From JAHCIE01 sp034431435 (GTDB lineage: Bacteria > Chloroflexota > Anaerolineae > Epilineales > JAHCIE01): a stretch of DNA of 63,958 nt. Made by a program: the position numbers and the translations under genes. This document shows, piece after piece, positions 45,671-53,601 of the stretch (positions within the stretch are counted from its first letter, which is position 1; each line of letters opens with the position of its first letter). The notes beneath the pieces are model-generated. The model saw nothing but the letters and a program-made list of their open reading frames with translations, ran no database searches and was not told the DNA's origin. The DNA lies in contig DAOUDG010000019.1 of the NCBI GenBank assembly GCA_034431435.1, positions 1 to 63,958 of the forward strand, in the 5' to 3' direction.

Positions 45671-46774
45671 CTATTCCATGCCGTCGATGAAATCCGCCAG
45701 GCGCTGGCGAAACACGCTCACGTCGAAGCGCGCCGCATTGGCGCGACACGTGGCCGGGTCTAGCGCGTCCACGTCCATCTGCTCCACCACCCGCGCCAGA
45801 GCATCAGCGGTCTGCGGGTAGAACCACGCCCCCGTCAGGCCGGGAATTACGGTGTCCAGCGCGCCGCCCGCCGCGTAGGCGATGACAGGGCGGCCGCTGG
45901 CCTGGGCCTCGACGGGTGTCAGGCCAAAGTCCTCCAGGCCGGGGAAGATGAACGCTTTCGCCTTTGCCAGGGCCGCCCGCGTCTCCCCGTCGGACAGGCG
46001 TCCCCAGAACTCGATCGTCGGTCCGGCCAGACTCTCCAGCCTAGCCCGGTCGCGGCCGTCACCGATGATGACCAGCCGCCGCCGCAGGTGGTTGAAGGCC
46101 TCGATGGCGATGTCCACCCGCTTGTACGGAATCAATCGCGAGACGATCAGGTAGTAGTCGTCGCGGGCGTCGCTGGGCGAGAACTGCGACAGGTCCACCG
46201 GCGGGTAGAGCACGGCCGCCTGCCGGCGGTAGATGCGCTGGATACGGTCGCGCACCGCGCTGGAGATGCCGATGAAGTGGTCCACCCGCTGCGCGGCGTC
46301 GAAGTCCCACGCCTGCAAGGGGCCAAGCAGCGGGGGAACGACCGTCCGCGCCAGGCGGCTGCGGCCCTCGTGGGCGACGTAGCGGTCGAAGTCCCACACG
46401 AAGCGCGTCGGCGTCAGGCAGTAGCAGACGTGGCGCGCGCCGGGCGGCTTGCGCACGCCGTGGCAGAACGCGCTCTTGTTGCTGAGAATCAGATCGTAGC
46501 CCGTCAGGTCCAGGGACGCGAAGGCCGCCGGGTAGAATGGCAGAAACGGCTGGTGGCGCTGCTTCACCATCGGCCAGCCGTCCAGGAACGAGGTTCGGAT
46601 GTCCCAGGCCCGGTAGCTGTCCGGCAGCGCGTCCGGCCAATACATGGCGGTAAAGACCGGGGCGTCGGGGAACAGGGCTTTCAGCACCTCAAGGACGCGC
46701 TCGGCGCCGCCGTACTGGTTGAGCCAGTCGTGGGCGAGGGCGACGCGGTAAGGTGTGGGTAGTGGCGCGAGCAT
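45671..46774 (-). CDS. Glycosyltransferase family 4
   Basis: 367 residues, GT-B fold. N-terminal VALAHDWLNQYGGAERVLE with the acceptor-side GGAE loop, SNKSAFCHG, VCYCLTPTRFVWD, and the donor-site YLIVSRLIPYKRVDIAIEAF, EFWGRLSDGET and IFPGLEDFGLTPVEAQASGRPVIAY with the EX7E motif. It probably uses a nucleotide-sugar donor to build a polysaccharide repeat, together with the Wzz-like protein. ATG 46774 is 7 nt after a TAGAAT box. A longer frame overlapping the VOC gene is rejected. Confidence 0.92.
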   Translation of the reverse strand: MLAPLPTPYRVALAHDWLNQYGGAERVLEVLKALFPDAPVFTAMYWPDALPDSYRAWDIRTSFLDGWPMVKQRHQPFLPFYPAAFASLDLTGYDLILSNKSAFCHGVRKPPGARHVCYCLTPTRFVWDFDRYVAHEGRSRLARTVVPPLLGPLQAWDFDAAQRVDHFIGISSAVRDRIQRIYRRQAAVLYPPVDLSQFSPSDARDDYYLIVSRLIPYKRVDIAIEAFNHLRRRLVIIGDGRDRARLESLAGPTIEFWGRLSDGETRAALAKAKAFIFPGLEDFGLTPVEAQASGRPVIAYAAGGALDTVIPGLTGAWFYPQTADALARVVEQMDVDALDPATCRANAARFDVSVFRQRLADFIDGME

Positions 46775-46781
46775 CGTCGCA

Positions 46782-46811
46782 ATTCTACCCGCGCCGGGCG
46801 GGGGCGTCCAA
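46782..46811 (-). promoter_or_regulatory. Promoter of the glycosyltransferase, probably leaderless
   Basis: Minus strand TTGGAC (46811-46806), 18-nt spacer, TAGAAT (46787-46782), then 7 nt to ATG 46774. There is no Shine-Dalgarno site. The geometry matches the phosphatase promoter at 1521-1549. Confidence 0.55.
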
Positions 46812-46823
46812 TTCGGAGGGGTG

Positions 46824-46829
46824 TATAAT
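46824..46829 (+). promoter_or_regulatory. -10 box for the VOC gene
   Basis: Perfect TATAAT, 17 nt before ATG 46847. GGAGG at 46837-46841 is the ribosome-binding site. No convincing -35 is visible; its region lies within the -35 area of the divergent glycosyltransferase promoter. Confidence 0.4.
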
Positions 46830-46846
46830 ACGGGCAGGAGGTCACC

Positions 46847-47605
46847 ATGCTCAAAGGCATCGATCATATTGTCATTCTGGTTCGCGATCTGGCTCAGGCG
46901 CAGGCTGACTACGCTGCCCTGGGCTTCACCGTCGTGCCCGGCGGCGAGCATACCGGGGGCGCGACGCACAACGCGCTGGTCGCCTTCGCCGACGGCAGCT
47001 ACCTGGAGCTTATCGCCTTCAAGCGCGACGACCCAGACCACCGCTGGTGGGAACGCCACACGCAGGGTGGCGGGCTGGTGGACTTCGCCCTGTGGCCGGG
47101 CGACATCGCCGCCGACCTTGCCGCCGCCAATGAGCGCGGCGCGGGCTATGCCGGCCCCGTGCCCGGTGGCCGGCTGCGCCCCGATGGTTTGCAAGTGGAC
47201 TGGCAGCTGGGTCTGCCACCATCGCCCGACCTGCCCTTCATGTGCTACGACGTGACGCCCCGTGACCGCCGCGTGCCGTCGGGCGCGACGACGCAGCACG
47301 CGAACGGCGCGCTGGGCGTCGGGCGTGTGACGGTCGCCGTGCGCGATCTGGGCGAGAGTGTTACCCGTTATCAGGCCCTGCTGGGAACTGCGCCCCACGG
47401 CGGTCAGGATAGTACACCCATGTTCCAGGTCGGCCGCGTGGGCATCGAACTGGTCGCGCCGGATTTCTCGTCGGATGTGGAAGAGTATCTGGAGGAGCGG
47501 GGCGACGGCCCCTTCGCCCTCGAATTGCGTACCAGCGTCGCGCACACGCCGCCATCCCGCCGGGAGCGGACCCACGGCGTGCGCCTGCACTGGGTGGCGG
47601 AGTAG
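46847..47605 (+). CDS. VOC superfamily (glyoxalase-like) protein
   Basis: 252 residues. Two vicinal-oxygen-chelate beta-alpha-beta modules: LKGIDHIVILVRDLAQAQADYAALGFTV at the start and GVGRVTVAVRDLGESVTRYQALLG at about 156-180. This matches the glyoxalase-like Pfam domain that occurs as a single-chain pair. Metal ligand His is visible in the first strand (IDHIVILV) and Glu in SYLELIAF. The substrate is unknown. ATG 46847 follows GGAGG by 5 nt. It is convergent with osmC. Confidence 0.85.
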   Translation: MLKGIDHIVILVRDLAQAQADYAALGFTVVPGGEHTGGATHNALVAFADGSYLELIAFKRDDPDHRWWERHTQGGGLVDFALWPGDIAADLAAANERGAGYAGPVPGGRLRPDGLQVDWQLGLPPSPDLPFMCYDVTPRDRRVPSGATTQHANGALGVGRVTVAVRDLGESVTRYQALLGTAPHGGQDSTPMFQVGRVGIELVAPDFSSDVEEYLEERGDGPFALELRTSVAHTPPSRRERTHGVRLHWVAE

Positions 47606-47669
47606 GGGCAGGGCGCGGGATGGTCACATTCCGCGCGCAATGGGCGGTGGCAGGCCATAGAGAATCGGT

Positions 47670-47742
47670 CGCGGACAAACGCTGACGGGCGCGGACGACA
47701 AGGGGATGTCTTCTATCCGCGTTGGTCTACATTTGTCCGCGG
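47670..47742. repeat. Imperfect inverted repeat between convergent genes
   Basis: CGCGGACAAA with following CGCTGACGGGCGCGGA (47670-47695) pairs imperfectly with 47716-47742, of which TTTGTCCGCG is the mirror end. It sits between the VOC stop and the osmC stop and could terminate both transcripts. Confidence 0.45.
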
Positions 47743-47785
47743 CCGCTTTTTCTCGCCGCGCTCGTTGGGCGCGGGTAGCGGAAGC

Positions 47786-48232
47786 CTATCCCTCTGACAC
47801 CAGGGTCGCGTCCAGGCTAATTTCTTCCAGGCCGGGGATGAGCAGGACAGACACCGGGCAGTTGGTCTTGGCCTTCTCGGCGGCCGCCTTGAAGGCCGCC
47901 TCGTCGATGCCGGGCACGACGCCCGCCGTATTCAGATAGACCTTCGTAATCTTGGAGCCGCTCTCACCCTTGTGGAGAGTCACGGTCGCTGTTGTCTGTA
48001 CTTCGGTGGGCGTGTGGCCGCCGCTGGCAAGGATGTTTGAGAGCGCCATGCTGAAACAGGCCGCATGCGCTGCTGCGAGCAGCTCCTCTGGATTCGCCCC
48101 GGCGCCGCTGAAGCGCGAGTCGAAGGTGATGCGCGCGTTCTCTAGCACGCCGCTCTCGCTGGACGCGCGACCCTCACCCGTGCGTAGATCTCCCCGCCAG
48201 ACGCCTCGACCGGTGCGCAACAAATCAGGCAT
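47786..48232 (-). CDS. osmC: OsmC/Ohr-family peroxiredoxin
   Basis: 148 residues. Both catalytic cysteines of OsmC proteins are present: AAHAACFSMAL (about 60) and AKTNCPVSVLL (about 126). The NPEELLAAAHAAC segment is characteristic. It reduces organic hydroperoxides in the cytosol. ATG 48232 has GGAGAC 8 nt upstream. The longer frame from 48403 crosses the promoter at 48269-48297 and is rejected. It is divergent from the cold-shock gene. Confidence 0.92.
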   Translation of the reverse strand: MPDLLRTGRGVWRGDLRTGEGRASSESGVLENARITFDSRFSGAGANPEELLAAAHAACFSMALSNILASGGHTPTEVQTTATVTLHKGESGSKITKVYLNTAGVVPGIDEAAFKAAAEKAKTNCPVSVLLIPGLEEISLDATLVSEG

Positions 48233-48268
48233 AGCTTGTCTCCTTCTCGTGCGTGAGTTCACATCAAG

Positions 48269-48297
48269 AGTATAGTCGCGAACGACAGTCACGCCAA
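48269..48297 (-). promoter_or_regulatory. osmC promoter
   Basis: Minus strand TTGGCG (48297-48292), 17-nt spacer, TATACT (48274-48269). It gives a leader of about 30 nt. It stands back to back with the cold-shock promoter, the two -35 boxes 19 bp apart. Confidence 0.65.
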
Positions 48298-48316
48298 GCG
48301 CGGCATGCCTGCTATT

Positions 48317-48345
48317 TTGACAGTCAGAGGCGAGTGTGGTATACT
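48317..48345 (+). promoter_or_regulatory. Cold-shock gene promoter
   Basis: Consensus TTGACA (48317-48322), 17-nt spacer, TATACT (48340-48345). Predicted transcript start about 48352 leaves a leader of about 62 nt before GTG 48414. Confidence 0.8.
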
Positions 48346-48413
48346 CTCGGCTGGCGGGCGGCAGGCGCGTCGCAGGCCCGGTCTTGATCCGAGGCATCAG
48401 CAAGGAGCACGCC

Positions 48414-48680
48414 GTGACTGACCAACACTATACAGGCATCGTCAAATGGTTCAGCGCTGTCAAGGGCTATGGTTTTATTCAGCCCGACCAGGACGGCTTC
48501 AGCAAGGACATCTTCGTCCACTTCTCGGCTATCCAGACCGATGGCTTCCGCACGCTTGAGGAGGGGCAGCTGGTTGAGTTCGACGTGGAGGATAGCGCCA
48601 AGGGGCCGCAGGCCATCAACGTCACGAAGAAGGGGCGCGGCCGCAAGTCGCCGGCTGCCGAGGTTACGTCCGAAAACTGA
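48414..48680 (+). CDS. Cold-shock domain protein (CspA-like)
   Basis: 88 residues. The cold-shock domain holds RNP1 KGYGFI and RNP2 DIFVHFSAI within the first 40 residues and ends PQAINVTKK. A Lys/Arg/Gly-rich tail (GRGRKSPAAEV) follows. It binds single-stranded nucleic acid. GTG 48414 has GGAG 7 nt upstream and lies downstream of the promoter, so the upstream extension to 48336 is rejected. Located between osmC (divergent) and ppa (same strand). Confidence 0.93.
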   Translation: MTDQHYTGIVKWFSAVKGYGFIQPDQDGFSKDIFVHFSAIQTDGFRTLEEGQLVEFDVEDSAKGPQAINVTKKGRGRKSPAAEVTSEN

Positions 48681-48766
48681 ACCGACCGCTGGCTCGCGTG
48701 CCCTGGCCGTCGGGGGCAGGGCATTCTGCTATCGCAGTGGCGCTATCCCTTTTGCAGGCAAGGAGG

Positions 48767-48772
48767 TATAAT
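48767..48772 (+). promoter_or_regulatory. -10 box for ppa
   Basis: Perfect TATAAT, giving a leader of about 30 nt before ATG 48808. The -35 region (48744-48749) is poor, so an extended or activated promoter is possible. Confidence 0.45.
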
Positions 48773-48807
48773 CAAGGCTCAGCCTTACCTGACATGGGGA
48801 GATTGCC

Positions 48808-49446
48808 ATGCCCGTTACCCGCCAGATCATCCACATGTGGCACGACCTGCCACCCGGCCCCAACCCGCCCGAACTGGTGTACACCGTCGTTGAGGTTCCA
48901 CGCGGCTCGCGGAACAAGTATGAGTACGACAAGGCGTTGGGCCTGATTCGCCTCGATCGCGTGCTCTTCTCAGCCCTGTACTACCCCGGCGACTATGGCT
49001 TCATTCCCCAGACCTATTATGACGATGGCGATCCGCTGGATGTCATCGTGCTGGTGGGCGAGCCTAGCTTCCCCGGCGCGCTGATTGTCGCGCGGCCGAT
49101 TGGCATGTTCCGCATGCTCGATAACGGTGAGCCGGACGACAAGATTCTCGCCGTGCCCGATTCTGATCCTATCTATCGCGACTATCACGACATCAGCGAT
49201 ATTCCGCAGCACTATCTGGCCGAGGTAGCCCACTTCTTCTCAGTCTACAAGGACCTCCAGGGGGTCAAGGTCACCCCTGTCGGATGGGAGAATGCCGCCT
49301 CGGCCAAGAAGGCCATCACCCACGCCATGCGCCTGTACCAGACAGAGATTCGCGAACTGCCGGGCTGGCTGGTTAGCCCTGCGTCGGACCGAGATGTCTC
49401 AAGCGACGAGCCGCCGGTCGATCCCGTGGAGGGGGTCGACGGCTAG
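48808..49446 (+). CDS. ppa: Soluble inorganic pyrophosphatase (family I)
   Basis: 212 residues. Family I active-site residues appear as EVPRGSRNKYEYDK (about 30-43), YYPGDYGFIPQTYYDDGDPLDVIVL with three metal-binding Asp of the DxDPxD type (here DDGDPLD), and RMLDNGEPDDKILAV. It hydrolyses cytosolic PPi with Mg2+. It is about 30 residues longer than E. coli Ppa at the C terminus, where an acidic tail follows. GGAG lies 7 nt before the ATG. A strong terminator hairpin follows. Confidence 0.95.
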   Translation: MPVTRQIIHMWHDLPPGPNPPELVYTVVEVPRGSRNKYEYDKALGLIRLDRVLFSALYYPGDYGFIPQTYYDDGDPLDVIVLVGEPSFPGALIVARPIGMFRMLDNGEPDDKILAVPDSDPIYRDYHDISDIPQHYLAEVAHFFSVYKDLQGVKVTPVGWENAASAKKAITHAMRLYQTEIRELPGWLVSPASDRDVSSDEPPVDPVEGVDG

Positions 49447-49465
49447 AAGTTGCCGTGAGAGGTAG

Positions 49466-49507
49466 AAACACCTGACAGGTTCTCAGCAAGCCTGTCAGGT
49501 GTTTTTT
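49466..49507. terminator. Bidirectional intrinsic terminator after ppa
   Basis: AACACCTGACAGG (49467-49479) pairs with CCTGTCAGGTGTT (49491-49503) around an 11-nt loop. A run of six T follows on the plus strand, and the arms give an A/T flank on the other. It lies between the convergent ppa and Nramp genes. Confidence 0.85.
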
Positions 49508-49511
49508 GGTC

Positions 49512-50813
49512 TCACTCGCCCAAATTGATGCCGAACAGGGGAAGGATGATGTTGATAACAATCAGCAGCGCCGACAGGCTACTGATGACGATGGTTATCG
49601 TCCAGGCGAGGGCATTGAAGAGCCGCCCGTTGACGTAGCGCCCCATCAACTCCGAGTCGTTCGCCAGGCGCATGATGAACAGCAGCTCGATGGGTAGTAA
49701 CACGCCATTGATGACCTGCACCAGCACCAGCACCTGGAATAGCGGTAGATCCGGAATGAGAATCACGCCCGCGCCCAGGATCAGCAGGATCGTGAAGAGG
49801 CCGTAGAAGATACGGGCGTGGGTGAAGTCCTCGTCCAGGCCCGACTGCCAGCCGAAGGCCTCGCACACCGAGAAGGATGTGGCGACAGGCAGCACGCCCG
49901 CCGCCAGCATCGATGCGCCGAACAGGCCGATGGCGAACAGGTACTTGGCGAACGGCCCCGCCAGCGGCTCCAGCGCCACCGCCGCATCGGCGGCCGTCTC
50001 GATCTGGATGCCCTTCACGTACAGCGTTGCGCCCGTCGCGACGATGATGAAGTAGGCGATCAGGTCTGACAGCAGCACGCCGAGGGCCATGTCGGCGCGC
50101 GCTTCGTCGTAGTCGCGCACGGTGATGCCCTTATCGACAATGGCCGACTGCTGGAAGATCTGCATGTAGGGCGTGATGGTCGTGCCGATGAGGGCCATCA
50201 GTAGCATCAGGAACGAGGGTTCGAGCTCCACCGTAGGCACGAAGGTGCTGCGAACCACCTCACCCCAGTTGGGGCGAGCCAGGAAGGCGGCGATGATGTA
50301 GGCGAGGAAGGCCGTGCTCATCAGCAGGAAGACGCGCTCGACGCGCCGGTAGCTGCCTTTGACGATCAGCCACCACAGGGCGACCGCCATGACTGGCACC
50401 GAGATGTACTTGGTGACGCCGAAGAGTTCCAGCGCGGCGGCAATGCCCGCAAACTCCGAGACGGTCGTGGCGGCGTTGGCGACCAGCAGTGTCGACATGG
50501 CGAAGGCTGTCCAGCGCACGCCGAACCGCTCGCGAATCAGGTCCGACAGCCCCTTGCCCGTGACTACCCCCATCCGCGTCACCATCTCCTGGACGACGAA
50601 CAGGCCGACGGTGATGACGACGATGGCCCACAACAGACGGTAGCCGTAAAGCGCGCCCGCCGAGGCATACGTGGCGATGCCGCCCGCGTCGTCGCCGGCC
50701 AGGGCGGCGATGATGCCGGGGCCAAGTACGGCCAGGTAGCGCACGAGGGTTGAGCGGCGCCGGCCGAGGGGGGCATGGAGTTGGCCGCGCGGGTTGCCAG
50801 CGGTGTCAGCCAT
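49512..50813 (-). CDS. Nramp-family divalent metal transporter, copy 1
   Basis: 433 residues with about 11 membrane helices. The TM1 metal site is GPGIIAALAGDDAGGIATY instead of the canonical DPGN, and TM6 carries GTTITPYMQIFQQSA instead of the MPH motif. Other signatures (RMGVVTGKGLSDLIRERFG, TVSEFAGIAAALELFGV) follow the family. The altered ligands point to the non-canonical, possibly Mg2+-transporting Nramp-related group. It is the downstream gene of a tandem pair, with 65-bp stretches nearly identical to the other copy. Confidence 0.87.
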   Translation of the reverse strand: MADTAGNPRGQLHAPLGRRRSTLVRYLAVLGPGIIAALAGDDAGGIATYASAGALYGYRLLWAIVVITVGLFVVQEMVTRMGVVTGKGLSDLIRERFGVRWTAFAMSTLLVANAATTVSEFAGIAAALELFGVTKYISVPVMAVALWWLIVKGSYRRVERVFLLMSTAFLAYIIAAFLARPNWGEVVRSTFVPTVELEPSFLMLLMALIGTTITPYMQIFQQSAIVDKGITVRDYDEARADMALGVLLSDLIAYFIIVATGATLYVKGIQIETAADAAVALEPLAGPFAKYLFAIGLFGASMLAAGVLPVATSFSVCEAFGWQSGLDEDFTHARIFYGLFTILLILGAGVILIPDLPLFQVLVLVQVINGVLLPIELLFIMRLANDSELMGRYVNGRLFNALAWTITIVISSLSALLIVINIILPLFGINLGE

Positions 50814-50838
50814 GAGCGTCGGCCCTTCCAGACACGGC

Positions 50839-52158
50839 CTACTCGGTCAGGTGGATCCCGAACAGCGGGAGGATGAAGGTCACCACCAGCAGGACGATGG
50901 ACAGGAGGCTGACGATGATGGTCGTCGCCCAGGCGATGATGTTGACCGGGAGGTTATTGACATACGATCCCATCAGCTCGTGATTGTTGATGAGGCGCAT
51001 GATGAAGAACAGCTCGACCGGCAGCAGCACGCCATTGATGGCCGAGGTGAGCACCAGGAGCGGCACCAGGGGCAGGTTGGGGATGAGGACCAGCAGCGCG
51101 CCGCCCATGAGCAGGAAGGTGATGAGGCCGTAGAAGATGGGCGCCTCCCTGAACCCGTGGTCCAGCCCATTCTCCCAACCGAAGGCTTCCGTGATGGAGT
51201 AGGCGGTGGTGATGGGCAGGACGCACGCGCCCATGAGAGACGCGCCCAAGAGGCCCACGGCGAAGAGGAGATAGGCGTATTGTCCGGCGATCGGCTCCAG
51301 CGCGCGCGCGGCGTCCTGGGCCGTCTCGACCTGAATCGCGGCCACGTGGAGGGAGGCCGCCGTCGCCACGATGATGAAGAAGGTGACGGAGTTGGAGAGG
51401 AGCGCGCCCAACACCGCGTCGAAACGCTGGAGAGTGTAGTCGGCGACGGTCACCCCCTTGTCCACCACACTCGACTGCAGGAGGAACTGCATCCAAGGGG
51501 CGATGGTCGTGCCGACCAGGGCGACGAAGACGAAGATGTAGCCACTGTCCCACTGCCAGCTGGGAACTACCGTGGCGCGAAAGACCTCGCCCCAATTGGG
51601 GCGGGCGAGAAAGGCCGCGCCCACGTAGGTCAGGAACACCGTCGTCAAGGCGAGGAAGATGCGCTCGACGCGCCGATAGGAGCCACGGACGACGATGAAC
51701 AGCACGAGCGCGGCGGCGATGGGCGTCGCTACCCAGCGTGGGACGCCGAATAGTTCCATCGCCGCCGCGATGCCGGCAAACTCGGCGACCACCGTGCCCG
51801 CATTGGCGATCAGCATGACCAGCATGGCGAAGGCTGTCCAGCGCACGCCGAACTGCTCGCGAATCAGGTCCGACAGCCCCTTGCCGGTGACAGCGCCCAT
51901 GCGGGCTGCCATCTCCTGGATGACGGCCATACTGATGGTGATAGGAATCAACACCCATAGCAGGTCGTAGCCATAGCGTGCGCCGACGACGGAGTAGGTG
52001 GTCACGCCAGCGGCGTCGTTGCCGGCGTTGGCGGCAATGAGGCCCGGCCCCAGCATGGCGAGATAGGCCATGAAGCCCGGCCTGGCCCACCGCCCCGACT
52101 GGGAGCGCAGTTGGGCGCGCCAGCGCTCCAGGCGCGAGGTCGCCGTGTCCCCGCTCAT
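50839..52158 (-). CDS. Nramp-family divalent metal transporter, copy 2
   Basis: 439 residues. TM1 reads GPGLIAANAGNDAAGVTTY and TM6 GTTIAPWMQFLLQSS, again without DPGN and MPH. GKGLSDLIREQFGVRW and VAEFAGIAAAMELFGV match its neighbour closely, so the two arose by tandem duplication. The start overlaps the MgtE-like gene's stop by 4 bp, and the other Nramp lies 25 bp downstream. Divalent cation import, ion to be tested. Confidence 0.87.
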   Translation of the reverse strand: MSGDTATSRLERWRAQLRSQSGRWARPGFMAYLAMLGPGLIAANAGNDAAGVTTYSVVGARYGYDLLWVLIPITISMAVIQEMAARMGAVTGKGLSDLIREQFGVRWTAFAMLVMLIANAGTVVAEFAGIAAAMELFGVPRWVATPIAAALVLFIVVRGSYRRVERIFLALTTVFLTYVGAAFLARPNWGEVFRATVVPSWQWDSGYIFVFVALVGTTIAPWMQFLLQSSVVDKGVTVADYTLQRFDAVLGALLSNSVTFFIIVATAASLHVAAIQVETAQDAARALEPIAGQYAYLLFAVGLLGASLMGACVLPITTAYSITEAFGWENGLDHGFREAPIFYGLITFLLMGGALLVLIPNLPLVPLLVLTSAINGVLLPVELFFIMRLINNHELMGSYVNNLPVNIIAWATTIIVSLLSIVLLVVTFILPLFGIHLTE

Positions 52159-53438
52159 CGGCTCGTTCCAAACATGCCGCGTTGAGCGTCGTCAGGCAGA
52201 AGGCGCTCCAACGCATCATGGGCGTGGATGATGCCTACCAGCTTACCGGCCTCGATGACTGGCATGGCGAGCAGGTTATAGCGCACCATCTGCGCGGCAA
52301 CATCGTTGGCCGCCTCGTCGATCTGCGCCGTGATGAGCAGCTCTGGGTCGCCGACCAGGCTCGCCAACGGCGTGTCGTCGGCGCTGATGAGCAGTGTGCG
52401 CAGGCTCACGACGCCGGCCAGCGTCTCATCGGCGGCCACCAGATAGATGTAATAGATGAACTCAGGCAGGTCCTCACGACGTATCTGGGCCAGCGCCTCA
52501 CCCACCGTCGTCGCGGGCGTGAGGGCGATGTAGTCGTTGCTCATCAGGCCACCCGCTGTATCCTCGTCGTAGCGCAGCAGTTCTGCCACGTCGGCGGCAT
52601 CCTCGGCCTCCATCGCCTGGAGCAGGTCCTCGACCTGCTCGGCGCTCAGCTCCGACAGCAGGTCGGCGGCTTCGTCGGGTTCCATCTCCTCCAGGATGTC
52701 CGCCGCGTCCTCTACATCCAGCGTACCGAGGACAGCGGCTTGCAACTCGGTGTCCAGTTCCTCGACCGTGTCGGCGGCCACCTCGTCGCCCTGGATGTCG
52801 GCGATGGCCGCGATCATCTCGCCGCCCTGCTGGTAGCCCAGGTCGGTGATGATCTCGGCCAGATCGACAGGGTGGAGACGGGCGAGCCGGTCGTAGCTGA
52901 GCTTGAGCTTGACGACGGGCACCTCACTGGCGAAGAACTGGACGCTATCCCAGGGGATGATCTCGCGTTGCATGTTCCTGGCTACCATCCCCAGGCCCAG
53001 ACGGTCCACCAGCGAGGCCGCGCTGACATCGACACCCGCGACGCGATAGACGTTGAAAACAGGGTCGTGGGTCAGCGTGACATCGTTGACGCGAATCACG
53101 CGGCGGCCATCGATGTCGACGAGTTGCTTGTCGAGGACGTCCTTGTGGAGGAGGACCTCGCTATCGCGGCGAGCGAAGGGCGCCAGGTTGACGCTGTCGG
53201 TTCGCAACCGCGCGCCGGCGGAGGACATGTCGGCGATGTCGGCGGCATGGATGTAGAAGCGCAGGCGGCCCTGGCGGCCAGTGGTGACGACCGCGCCCGT
53301 AACGGGGGGAAAGGTTTCGATCTCCGTCATGCGCACCACGAGGTCGGCCAGGCGGCCGATGATTTCACCGCTCGCGCCGCGCACGGGCTTGCCCGTGCTG
53401 TCGGAGAGATAGAGGATTGTGGAGGTCTTCTCGGCCAT
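52155..53438 (-). CDS. Soluble MgtE N-domain/CBS-pair protein with PRC-barrel modules
   Basis: 427 residues without membrane helices. Two PRC-barrel-like segments (about 1-60 and 98-150, e.g. GEIIGRLADLVVR and VDIDGRRVIRVNDVTL) are followed by an MgtE N-like superhelical region (RLHPVDLAEIITDLGY to EDLLQAMEAEDAADVAELLRY). A CBS pair then spans about 300-425 (EDTAGGLMSNDYIALTPATT and PVIEAGKLVGIIHAHDAL). In MgtE these domains sense Mg2+ and gate the pore, but here the pore is absent. It overlaps the start of Nramp copy 2, suggesting it regulates the transporters. GGAGGA precedes the ATG. Confidence 0.85.
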   Translation of the reverse strand: MAEKTSTILYLSDSTGKPVRGASGEIIGRLADLVVRMTEIETFPPVTGAVVTTGRQGRLRFYIHAADIADMSSAGARLRTDSVNLAPFARRDSEVLLHKDVLDKQLVDIDGRRVIRVNDVTLTHDPVFNVYRVAGVDVSAASLVDRLGLGMVARNMQREIIPWDSVQFFASEVPVVKLKLSYDRLARLHPVDLAEIITDLGYQQGGEMIAAIADIQGDEVAADTVEELDTELQAAVLGTLDVEDAADILEEMEPDEAADLLSELSAEQVEDLLQAMEAEDAADVAELLRYDEDTAGGLMSNDYIALTPATTVGEALAQIRREDLPEFIYYIYLVAADETLAGVVSLRTLLISADDTPLASLVGDPELLITAQIDEAANDVAAQMVRYNLLAMPVIEAGKLVGIIHAHDALERLLPDDAQRGMFGTSR

Positions 53439-53480
53439 GCGTCCTCCGGGTCGGGCACGCGCCTCGGCGAGGGTAGCCGC

Positions 53481-53486
53481 ATTCTA
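53481..53486 (-). promoter_or_regulatory. -10 box for the MgtE-like/Nramp operon
   Basis: TAGAAT on the minus strand, about 42 nt before the ATG. The -35 region is poor. Confidence 0.4.
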
Positions 53487-53556
53487 GCACACCTGGCAGG
53501 CGGGTGAAAGTTGCGGTAGGTGGTCATTTCTCTATGACGCGGTGCGGAGAGGCAAC

Positions 53557-53584
53557 TTGACGAAGAACAAGGCTCTGATATAAT
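53557..53584 (+). promoter_or_regulatory. hppA promoter
   Basis: TTGACG (53557-53562), 16-nt spacer, perfect TATAAT (53579-53584). Predicted start about 53591 leaves a leader of about 165 nt. Confidence 0.8.
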
Positions 53585-53601
53585 GCCTGAGACAGGGCGC
53601 G

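Noticed and set aside
46775..47590. Long N-terminal extension of the glycosyltransferase
   Set aside because: It runs antisense through the VOC gene, while the promoter box and family start both favour ATG 46774.
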